Shown piece by piece: positions 52,275-59,169 of a DNA stretch of 59,169 nucleotides. Position numbers and translations under genes: made by a program. Under the pieces are notes generated by a model that worked only from the letters and a program-made list of their open reading frames with translations, had not been told where the DNA came from and searched no databases. The DNA comes from Desulfamplus magnetovallimortis (GTDB lineage Bacteria > Desulfobacterota > Desulfobacteria > Desulfobacterales > Desulfobacteraceae). Location of the stretch: the NCBI RefSeq assembly GCF_900170035.1, contig NZ_LT828541.1, positions 375,267 to 434,435 of the forward strand, given 5' to 3'. Each line of letters opens with the position of its first letter. Within the stretch, counting starts at the first letter, position 1.

Positions 52275-54128
52275 CTTCAAAACATCCCGAATAACCGTTG
52301 CAATATCAGATAGGGTCAAGGGCTTCATCACATAACCGTCAACTCCGAATCTTTCGGATGTTTTTTTATCAGCAGGGCCGTGACCTGTGGCAATGATAAC
52401 CGGAATATCTGGCCTTATCTCCTTGATCTTTTCCGAAAATTTAAGTCCGTCTAAAATGGGCATGCTCATATCGGTAATGACAAGATCAAACTTATCCGGG
52501 GCTTTTTGAAATATAACAAGTGCCTCCAACGGGTTTAAACATGATTCAACTGTATAACCGAGACGTTTTAGCATCATTCCAAGCACTGTTACAATTGCAA
52601 TGTCGTCATCAACAAAAAGGATACGCTCAGTACCTTCGGGAATTTTCTCATTTTTTTGCATTTTTACTGGAACTTTCTCCGTCAGCTCAGGGAAAAACAA
52701 TGTGAATCTACTGCCTTGCCCAGGTTCGCTTTTAACCACAACAGTACCACCAAAGGATTTTACAATTCCGTGTACAACTGAAAGTCCAATACCTGCCCCA
52801 CTACCAAAATCTTTTGTGGTGAAATAGGGTTCAAAAATCCGGTCAATAATATCAGGTTTAATGCCTGAACCAGTATCCATAACTGTTATTTTGACATAAT
52901 TGCCGAGAACCAGGATAGATGAGGATACAGGCTCTGAATCCTCTGACAGAGATACAGTGTCAACCGAGACAGTCACCACACCTCTTTCCCTTTTTCTCTC
53001 GATTGCCTCGTAGGCATTGGTGCAAAGGTTTATTATCACCTGCTGGATATGAAGTTCCTCTGCAAGGATAAATATATCATCCGTAGCGATATTCGCCACA
53101 ACTTCAACTGTGTCGGGAAGAATTGCCTGTATTGATCGAACTGCCTCCCTGGCAGGTGGATTTACTGCAATCCGTTTAAGTTTAGGGGGATTTTTCTGGC
53201 TGAACTTCAGAAGTTGTTTTACAATATTTGCTGCCCTGAAGGCTGCTTTTTTTATCTCTTGAATGCATGCATGCATGGGATTGGATTCTGGAATATCATC
53301 AAGAGCAAGTTCGGCATTTCCAACCACTATAAAAAGAATGTTATTAAAATCATGGGCAATGCCACCTGTAAGATTTCTCACTGTTTCCATTTTTTTTGTA
53401 CGGTGGAGTTCAGCCTGGAGTTGCTCTTTTTCCCTCTCAATGGCCTTTTGAGCGGAGATGTCGATTATAATGCAGCGGTATTGAACCGTGCTGGCTGATT
53501 CTTCCGTGCTTCTGGATTCCTCTATGCTTCTGGAAGCTTCTCGGTTTCTGGAGGCTTCTCGGGTTTTGGATGCTTCCGGTATTCCTGATTTCTCAGAAAA
53601 TTGTGATTTCTCCGGTATTCTGGATTCCTCCGGAACAATTGTGCTTTCCACATGCACCTCAAACAGGGTTCCATCCTTTTTCTGCATTTGCAATTCGCAA
53701 ACCTGTTTTGAACTTGTGTTGAAAAGCTGCCGCATATGAAGAGTAAAGATATCACTGTATTCAAAGGGGATATGGGCGAAGATGTATCTGTTTATCAGAG
53801 AATCCCTTTCCATTGAGAGCATGTCTGCAAAAGTGAGGTTGGCATTGAGAATGAGTCCATTGTGATTAAGTGTGATATAACCTGCCGGAGCAAAATCATA
53901 AAGCTCTGCATAGCTTTTTTTAACGGCCATAAGCTCCTGCTGTGATCGTTTCAGCTCCTCAATTTGCATCTCCAGTTCAACCTGAAAAACTTGAAGTTCA
54001 TGGAGGGAGGCATCAGGAGAATGTTCAGTGCCCTGCTCTATTTTAATATAATCTCCGTTCTTTATAGCATCTTCAGCTTTGCTGCGAATTATCCGGAGTT
54101 GTTCCTTCGACGAGCTATTTTGTCCCAT
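52272..54128 (-). CDS. PAS-histidine kinase-receiver hybrid
   Basis: From ATG 54128 (MGQNSSSKEQLRI) the product is 618 residues. Order: helical start, PAS domain (YAELYDFAPAGYITLNHNGLILNANLTFADML), a low-complexity stretch (PEESRIPEKSQFSEKSG.., repeats of EASR/EESR), H-box GGIAHDFNNILFIVVGNAE, N-box INLCTNAYEAIERK, G boxes DTGSGIKPD and GSGAGIGLSVVHGIV, and a receiver domain (ILFVDDDIAIV, phospho-Asp in LVITDMSMPILDG). It is a cytosolic two-component hybrid. Gene order with the CheB-CheR fusion directly upstream (74 bases) suggests a common signalling pathway. The start lies by a GGAA repeat tract. Confidence 0.9.
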   Translation of the reverse strand: MGQNSSSKEQLRIIRSKAEDAIKNGDYIKIEQGTEHSPDASLHELQVFQVELEMQIEELKRSQQELMAVKKSYAELYDFAPAGYITLNHNGLILNANLTFADMLSMERDSLINRYIFAHIPFEYSDIFTLHMRQLFNTSSKQVCELQMQKKDGTLFEVHVESTIVPEESRIPEKSQFSEKSGIPEASKTREASRNREASRSIEESRSTEESASTVQYRCIIIDISAQKAIEREKEQLQAELHRTKKMETVRNLTGGIAHDFNNILFIVVGNAELALDDIPESNPMHACIQEIKKAAFRAANIVKQLLKFSQKNPPKLKRIAVNPPAREAVRSIQAILPDTVEVVANIATDDIFILAEELHIQQVIINLCTNAYEAIERKRERGVVTVSVDTVSLSEDSEPVSSSILVLGNYVKITVMDTGSGIKPDIIDRIFEPYFTTKDFGSGAGIGLSVVHGIVKSFGGTVVVKSEPGQGSRFTLFFPELTEKVPVKMQKNEKIPEGTERILFVDDDIAIVTVLGMMLKRLGYTVESCLNPLEALVIFQKAPDKFDLVITDMSMPILDGLKFSEKIKEIRPDIPVIIATGHGPADKKTSERFGVDGYVMKPLTLSDIATVIRDVLK

Positions 54129-54131
54129 ATG

Positions 54132-54159
54132 TTCCTTCCTTCCTTCCTTCCTTCCTTCC
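54132..54159 (-). repeat. Tetranucleotide tract (GGAA)7 at the kinase translation start
   Basis: Seven GGAA units on the minus strand end four bases before the kinase ATG and supply its only ribosome site. An upstream ATG at 54163 (ATGGGGAAGG) is 35 bases before the kinase ATG; gain of one unit would put it in frame. Tracts of this kind change length by slippage. Confidence 0.85.
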
Positions 54160-54201
54160 CCATATCTATATCCCCTTTTTGCAGGTGACAAATCTCGGCC
54201 A

Positions 54202-56955
54202 TTATTGTTTATGCTGTTTTTTTTGAATTTCTTTTAACATTCTTTTTTGCTCATTGATATCAAAAAAGGTCAAAACCGCCCCCTCGATCCTGTTGTCAGT
54301 TGTTCTGTAGGGCATGATACGCATTTTAAACCATTGGTCATTTATAGTTTTAACCTCTACCTCTTTTGGAATAAGTTTGTCCAGCACATCTTTCACATCT
54401 TGAATCATTCTGTCATATTTCAGGTTGTTGACCACATGTTTCAATGGCCTGCCAATATCTGTGGGGATAAAATTGACAAGTTTTACAGCCTCCTGTGTAT
54501 AACGTTTCAGCCGGATCCCGTTATCCACAAATATGGTGGCAATCTCTGTGCTGTTGAGCAGGTTTCGCATGTCATCCTGTGCTGATGAAAGCTCATCCAC
54601 CTTGGATTGAAGTTCAGAGTTAACTGTCTGCAACTCCTCATTTAGGGACTGGAGTTCCTCCTTTGAGGATTCAAGCTCTTCATTGGTGGATTGAAGCTCT
54701 TCATTGGCGGACTGCATCTCCTCGTTGATGGATTTAAGCTCCTCGTTGGAAGATTCAAGCTCCTCTAAGGTTGTCTGGTGACCTTCCCTGCTTCTCTGAA
54801 TTTCACGCTCAAGTTCCAGAATACGTTTTTTGTAATTTGCTTCTGTTTTTATATCAAGTTTCTCACTGCTCTCTTCTTCCTCCTGATGGCCAATCCCCTC
54901 CTCTATGGGTATCAGGGGAACTTCCTCAAATATCACCAGAAGATAACCAGACAACTCATCTGGCTGAGACAGAGGTCTGACATGGAGATTAATGATCTGG
55001 AACTCTCCATTGGTTTTCACTTGAATACCCTTGCGGGTAATGTTTTGATTTGATTTTACAGCCTGACGTATGGCTGACGAAAGTTCAATGCCAAGACCCT
55101 CCCTCGGGATCTCCAGTATATTGGTGGATGGCCGTCCACTCACCTGTTCCAGAAATTTTCCTGTCCGACCCTGCACATGCAGCATTCGTCCATCTCTGTC
55201 AATAAGAATGGTGGTGGGCGCAATCTCATCAAGGATGATTCTCCTGGTCAGGTGTGCGATGTCAAGGTTACGGCCCGCAGGCATTGGCAAGACCCTTTCA
55301 CGGCCAGAACCTTTTAGTACGCCAACATTTCCGGTGGGGAACTCCACCGCAGGTCGAATTTCCCTGGGAAGTTCCTTTTTTCTGAAAATTTTCCATTTAG
55401 GATTAACAATTTCAAAAAAGTTTGCATGCTGGCCAATGGTTTCAGATGAGCCCAGCAAAAGTACGCCCCCTGGAGACAGTGTATAGTGAAACAGGGGCAG
55501 CAGTTTTTTCTGGGCCTCGCCATCAAGGTAAATCAAAAGGTTCCGGCAGCAGAGCAGATTCAGTCGGGAAAAAGGGGGATCTCTCAGAAGATCCTGGATG
55601 GAGAAGATCACACAATCCCTAATCTCCTTGCGAATGCGGAAAAACTCTCCTTCCCTGATGAAAAAACGTTTCAGTCGATCCTTTGAAACATCTGCTGCAA
55701 TGTTGACTGTATAAATTCCCTCGCGTGCCTTTTCTATGGCATACTGATCAATATCTGTCCCAAACAACTGCAGATTGATCCTTTTAGGAATAGCATCTAT
55801 GCACTCCCGAAGTACCATGGCAATGGAGTATGCCTCTTCTCCGGTTGAGCAGCCCGGAATCCATATCCGAAAGACACTATCCTCTTCCATCCCTTCAAGC
55901 ATACTGTTAAACACACTGTTTTTAAGGATATCAAAGGATTCTTTGTCCCTGAAAAAACTGGTGACTCCGATGAGCAGCTCTCTGAAAAGCGAATCGGTCT
56001 CTTCAGGGTTCTCCCGCATTAACTGGATATAGGCATCATGGCTTTCAATCTGATTCAGATGCATTCTACGGTTTATACGCCTAAGTATGGTGCTCTTTTT
56101 ATATGAAGAGAAGTCATGACCCACATTTGACCTGAGCAGAGCATATATTTTTTTCAGCCAGTGATGATCTCTTTTGTAATACTCCTCATAATCCCTGGCT
56201 AAAGGCTCTTTGTCATTTTCATGATTCTGTATTGTCTCACAATCATTTTTTCTGCTTAACACTGTTTCGCTGTCATGCTCCGGACTGGATATTGCTTTGT
56301 CCTTATCCTGATCAGAACAAATATCCTGTCGGCATCTGAAATAGTGTACAATCTTTTCTGGCATTTCATTGGGAGGCAGCACAAGGTCAATAATCCCTGT
56401 CTTTATGGCGCTTCCGGGCATTCCGTTATATTTTGCTGTCTCTTCGGATTGAACAACTGTAAGCCCCTCTCTGAGCTTGATCTCCTTTATCCCGAGAGTT
56501 CCGTCACTTCCGGTTCCGGAGAGGATAACTCCTGCACAACATTCTTTTTTATCTTCAGCAAGAGATCTGAAAAAAAAATCAATGGGCAAAGAAGGGGTAC
56601 CTCCATTTATATCAAACAACTGTATAGTATCTTTAAACAGGGAAATCTCCATTCCGGGAGGCGTGATATAGATATGATCATGCCGCAGCGTTTCTCCATC
56701 CTTTGCAATTGTTACAGGGATTTGGGTTTTCCGTTGCAGAAGCTCATCAACAATAGAGGGCTGGCCGGCAGCCATATGGATGTGGACAATAAATGAAAGG
56801 CCGGATTTTTCCGGAACAGAGGAAAAAAACTCAGTGATGGCTTCAAGGCCACCTGCCGAGGCTCCTATTCCAATTACGGGAAAGGTTAAATTACCATTTT
56901 GTTTGCCGGAAGAGTTTGTATTCATCTTTCCGGAAGAGGTTGTGTTGGGTTCCAT
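54202..56955 (-). CDS. CheB-CheR-PAS fusion (chemotaxis-type methylesterase/methyltransferase)
   Basis: The 917-residue product joins a CheB methylesterase domain (GIGASAGGLEAITEFFSSVP with the active Ser; ILSGTGSDGTLGIKEI with Asp) without a receiver, a CheR methyltransferase domain (VTSFFRDKESFDILK, GCSTGEEAYSIAMVLRE, LFGTDIDQYAIEKAREGIY, NLLIYLDGEAQ), a linker PAS-like segment, a long Q/E/N/S coiled coil (residues about 725-800: NEELQSTNEELESSKEELQS) and a final PAS domain (IATIFVDNGIRLKRYTQEAVKLVN). Such fusions are usually not in chemotaxis arrays but act with hybrid kinases. The receiver-kinase gene follows downstream in the same operon. A family A element lies just upstream. Confidence 0.93.
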   Translation of the reverse strand: MEPNTTSSGKMNTNSSGKQNGNLTFPVIGIGASAGGLEAITEFFSSVPEKSGLSFIVHIHMAAGQPSIVDELLQRKTQIPVTIAKDGETLRHDHIYITPPGMEISLFKDTIQLFDINGGTPSLPIDFFFRSLAEDKKECCAGVILSGTGSDGTLGIKEIKLREGLTVVQSEETAKYNGMPGSAIKTGIIDLVLPPNEMPEKIVHYFRCRQDICSDQDKDKAISSPEHDSETVLSRKNDCETIQNHENDKEPLARDYEEYYKRDHHWLKKIYALLRSNVGHDFSSYKKSTILRRINRRMHLNQIESHDAYIQLMRENPEETDSLFRELLIGVTSFFRDKESFDILKNSVFNSMLEGMEEDSVFRIWIPGCSTGEEAYSIAMVLRECIDAIPKRINLQLFGTDIDQYAIEKAREGIYTVNIAADVSKDRLKRFFIREGEFFRIRKEIRDCVIFSIQDLLRDPPFSRLNLLCCRNLLIYLDGEAQKKLLPLFHYTLSPGGVLLLGSSETIGQHANFFEIVNPKWKIFRKKELPREIRPAVEFPTGNVGVLKGSGRERVLPMPAGRNLDIAHLTRRIILDEIAPTTILIDRDGRMLHVQGRTGKFLEQVSGRPSTNILEIPREGLGIELSSAIRQAVKSNQNITRKGIQVKTNGEFQIINLHVRPLSQPDELSGYLLVIFEEVPLIPIEEGIGHQEEEESSEKLDIKTEANYKKRILELEREIQRSREGHQTTLEELESSNEELKSINEEMQSANEELQSTNEELESSKEELQSLNEELQTVNSELQSKVDELSSAQDDMRNLLNSTEIATIFVDNGIRLKRYTQEAVKLVNFIPTDIGRPLKHVVNNLKYDRMIQDVKDVLDKLIPKEVEVKTINDQWFKMRIMPYRTTDNRIEGAVLTFFDINEQKRMLKEIQKKQHKQ

Positions 56956-57007
56956 TTTTTCTCCGGAATTCAGTAAAGTTTCATGGTGAAAATTTTGTCA
57001 TTTTTTT

Positions 57008-57112
57008 GGCATCCTTCATTTACCGGTTTACACTTTCTGGGATACATGCCCATTTATCGGGAATTTCCATTAAAAAAGTGTAAACTACTTTTGGGATGAT
57101 ATGAAGGATGTC
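57008..57112 (+). mobile_element. Family A MITE, copy 6, forming the 3' end of the radical SAM gene
   Basis: 105 bp, ends GGCATCCTTCAT and ATGAAGGATGTC, flanked by ATTTTTTT (57000-57007 and 57113-57120). The last codons and stop (MTSFISSQK and TAG) of the minus-strand radical SAM gene lie inside the element. Without it the gene would have ended MTKFSP. Confidence 0.92.
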
Positions 57113-58542
57113 ATTTTTTTTAATTGTAATATTTTATCCATTTCACTTTCATCTTTCAGGCAGGGCATAAGTGCATTGTTTGTAAAGAGAGGGTCTTTTT
57201 CAAGGTCAAATCTTGAGTTGCGCACAGCTTCCTTCCACATGGGTGTGTGGGGTATTGGAGTGTAATATGCAAGTACAGGTGTTATCCCTGACTGCTTTAC
57301 AAGTTTTATGGAGCTTTCAACATCATCAAGGTCTTGCCCGGGAAGGGCACAAAGAAGATATGCACCTGTCTGTTCTTCTGTAAAGCCTGCTTTCTTAAGC
57401 ATTCTTACAGCATTGTGAAACTCCTCTTTCCTGACCTTTTTGTCCGCCCTTGCAGAAGGTGAAAAGTCTGTTGTCTCAAGTCCAAGCCTGATTGTCTTAA
57501 AGCCGGTTCTGTACATCATCTCTGTAACTTCCCTTGTTATCTGCCGGATATGAAGGGCATTTGGTGTATGAAATGAAAGGTCGGAAGAGAAAGAGGAGCA
57601 AAGAATTTTTTCCAGAAGGGGAAGAATATACTTTTCAGGTTGAATAAGAAGTGCATCATCATAAAAGGCAAAAATTTTTACTCCATAGTTAAGGTGCCAG
57701 TGTGCAATTTCCTGAAAAACCTTTTCAGAAGAGCGTCGTCGGAGAGATTTTTCCAGAAAGGATGATGCACAGTAGTCACAGGAAAACGGGCAGCCTCTTG
57801 ATGTGAGAATCGGGGCATATGTGAGTCTGGATACAAGATCCAGAGCAGGAAAGGGAAGATTTTCAAGATCTGTAGGCTGTTGAAATCGGTGGTTTGATTC
57901 TTTTTCAGGTGTTATGCAATATCCTGTATATTCCTTTACAATATCCTGAATGACCTCCTCTCCTGTGCCTGTGACAACCTGATCTGCAAGTGAGTGTTTT
58001 TCTGCGTGTTCTCTACAAAGGGATGCATAGATGCCGCCTAATACCACAGGAGTATCTGGAAAAACCTTTTTGACAACAGATATTGTTTCGCTCACCCCTG
58101 ATGCCCAGTAGGTCATCATGGATGTTACAAGAATAAGATCCGGCGGATTTGCTTTCTTTAAATCAACCAGATCTTTGTAAAACCATTCAGGTTCAATTCC
58201 ATATCTGAAAAAACGTTTTCCTGTGGATTGCAGGTCAGGAAGTGTTTGGGATGGTGGTTTTACACTCTTTTTTCTGAATGGCCCCCTTCCATCACCAAGT
58301 AATTTAACCTTACCCTTCCTGAGAGCTTCGGGATGGAATCTGTCAAGGCAATCCAGAAACGTAACACTTACCCCGCTTTCACGAATAATGGCTGCAAGCT
58401 GAAGCAGTCCCAGTGGTTTTGCCCAAAAGTCAAATGCAGCAAAATCGTGAATCCAGGGATTTACACAAAGAATATGGGGCTTGTTACTGTTTTTTATTTT
58501 ATGCAAGGTATTTGTGGCCAGATGTTGACTTGGAGTGGCCAT
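57085..58542 (-). CDS. B12-binding radical SAM protein
   Basis: The 485-residue product has a cobalamin-binding-type N-domain (HILCVNPWIHDFAAFDFWAKPLGLLQLAAIIRESG, then LVTSMMTYWASGVSETISVVKKVFPDTPVVLGGIYASL, GTGEEVIQDI) and a radical SAM core with the cluster motif ILTSRGCPFSCDYCASSF (CxxxCxxC), FYDDALLIQP and GLETTDFSPS. Members methylate or rearrange unactivated carbons, or make C-S bonds; the substrate is unknown. It lies two bases after the AhbB-like gene, so they share an operon. The last nine residues come from an inserted family A element. Confidence 0.9.
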   Translation of the reverse strand: MATPSQHLATNTLHKIKNSNKPHILCVNPWIHDFAAFDFWAKPLGLLQLAAIIRESGVSVTFLDCLDRFHPEALRKGKVKLLGDGRGPFRKKSVKPPSQTLPDLQSTGKRFFRYGIEPEWFYKDLVDLKKANPPDLILVTSMMTYWASGVSETISVVKKVFPDTPVVLGGIYASLCREHAEKHSLADQVVTGTGEEVIQDIVKEYTGYCITPEKESNHRFQQPTDLENLPFPALDLVSRLTYAPILTSRGCPFSCDYCASSFLEKSLRRRSSEKVFQEIAHWHLNYGVKIFAFYDDALLIQPEKYILPLLEKILCSSFSSDLSFHTPNALHIRQITREVTEMMYRTGFKTIRLGLETTDFSPSARADKKVRKEEFHNAVRMLKKAGFTEEQTGAYLLCALPGQDLDDVESSIKLVKQSGITPVLAYYTPIPHTPMWKEAVRNSRFDLEKDPLFTNNALMPCLKDESEMDKILQLKKMTSFISSQK

Positions 58543-58544
58543 TT

Positions 58545-59012
58545 TCAGGTAAAGTACTTCATTGATGTTTTTTTAAGCTCTTTTTCACTGAAAAGAAGTG
58601 TATAGTCATCAACTGCAACCCTTTGTGCAATAGTTGCAGCAATGGCGCGGCAGGTTGCCTTATCTCCGGCATGCACCATTGTATATACATTGTATGGCCA
58701 TGTCGGGGCAGGGTTGCGGCGGTAACAGTGGGTTACCTCCTGAAAAGATGCCATTATCCTGCCCACCTCCTGAACCCTATCTTCTTCAACTTTCCAGGCC
58801 ACCATTGCATTGGCCTTAAAGCCTGATTTCTGATGTTTCAGGGTTGCTCCAAATCGTCTTATGATGCCGCTTTCATTTAGCTCCTCAACAATCATGAGAT
58901 ATTTATCTTCAGATATCCCGATTGATTCTGCAAGCTCCAGAAAGGGGCGTTGTGTAACAGGGATGTTGCCCTGTAGAGATGCAACAACTTTTTTTTCAAG
59001 TTCTGTCAGCAT
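58545..59012 (-). CDS. AhbB-like (siroheme decarboxylase subunit / Lrp-fold) protein
   Basis: The 155-residue product has an Lrp/AsnC-type fold: MLTELEKKVVASLQGNIPVTQRPFLELAESIGISEDKYL (helix-turn-helix), IIRRFGATLKHQKSGFKANAMVAWKV, VTHCYRRNPAPTWPYNVYTMVHA, ending with a ferredoxin-like strand. These are the features of AhbA/AhbB and NirDGHL siroheme decarboxylases, which act in the alternative heme or heme d1 pathway of sulfate reducers; the YRR segment is part of the substrate site in that family. Only one subunit is in view, so partner AhbA may be elsewhere. The ATG at 59012 has no strong ribosome site. Confidence 0.85.
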   Translation of the reverse strand: MLTELEKKVVASLQGNIPVTQRPFLELAESIGISEDKYLMIVEELNESGIIRRFGATLKHQKSGFKANAMVAWKVEEDRVQEVGRIMASFQEVTHCYRRNPAPTWPYNVYTMVHAGDKATCRAIAATIAQRVAVDDYTLLFSEKELKKTSMKYFT

Positions 59013-59089
59013 ATATTTTTTGTCGTCTGTTTAAAAATTTGGTAAGAAACTCAAGATTCATTACTGAAAAATTCAAGATTTATTACTGA

Positions 59090-59169
59090 CTCAAAATCGA
59101 CACCTTATTGCTTTTTGAGCAGTTATTGAATTTGTCTGAATCAGGATAACCAGGATGAAAAGGATGCTC
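59090..59169 (+). repeat. Family B element, running off the window
   Basis: Left end CTCAAAATCGACACCTTATT, then the core GTCTGAATCAGGATAACCAG up to the window edge. Confidence 0.85.

Overview
The window looks like chromosome from a strictly anaerobic, sulfate-reducer-like member of the Desulfobacterales (Desulfobacterota). This is inferred from gene content: a transcarboxylase-type methylmalonyl-CoA/pyruvate module, a siroheme-decarboxylase-like AhbB regulator-fold protein, TrpB2, a C_GCAxxG_C_C protein beside a periplasmic rhodanese, and dense families of short interspersed repeats. No rRNA, tRNA or CRISPR array was seen.

Layout. 1-2320: an AAA-ATPase/PD-(D/E)XK gene running off the left edge and a decayed second copy. 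2580-4238: MauE/DoxX, rhodanese and C_GCAxxG redox cluster (minus). 4612-10149: RND efflux pump and adaptor, with a frameshifted Uma2 gene and repeats between them. 10265-12162: small Cys protein and TrpB2. 12371-19165: outer-membrane protein, UvrA with an odd repeat-rich N-terminus, MoaE-like, MoaC, MltA. 19423-20067: cyclic-nucleotide-binding protein. 21029-25197: carboxyltransferase, small protein, and a fused 5S/biotin carrier. 25547-27830: DUF6125-like protein, CoaE with an internal minisatellite, Nudix hydrolase. 28046-29943: unknown alpha-helical protein and a gene remnant. 30618-37094: type I restriction-modification locus with intact hsdM and hsdS, a toxin-antitoxin pair wedged between them, and hsdR destroyed by an internal deletion, a MITE insertion and a frameshift. 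37189-41055: M48 protease with TPRs, a DUF2520 dehydrogenase and PanB. 41424-46463: HisS, AspS, Xpt, HD protein. 46473-48465: minCDE. 48518-51791: unknown 664-residue protein, cupin, DUF1178. 52272-56955: a histidine kinase/receiver hybrid and a CheB-CheR-PAS fusion. 57085-59012: B12-type radical SAM protein and AhbB-like protein.

The most striking property is the intergenic DNA. At least six families of short non-coding elements occupy nearly every gap. Family A (about 106 bp, ends GGCATCCTTCAT) has a perfect 8-bp target duplication at all six intact copies, and one copy sits in hsdR where removing it restores the reading frame exactly. Family B (about 175 bp, ends CTCAAAATCGACACC, core GTCTGAATCAGGAT) has about a dozen full or partial copies, two with 7-bp target duplications. 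Families C and F are two-hairpin elements that often begin at the stop codon of the preceding gene and whose stems differ between copies by compensatory changes, which suggests a selected RNA structure. Families D and E are further inverted-repeat elements. Some elements are nested in others.

A second theme is in-frame slippage-type repeats inside housekeeping genes (uvrA, coaE and others) and simple-sequence tracts at gene starts (a GGAA tract at the kinase start, an A10 tract in Uma2). Together these suggest a genome shaped by slippage and small-element transposition.
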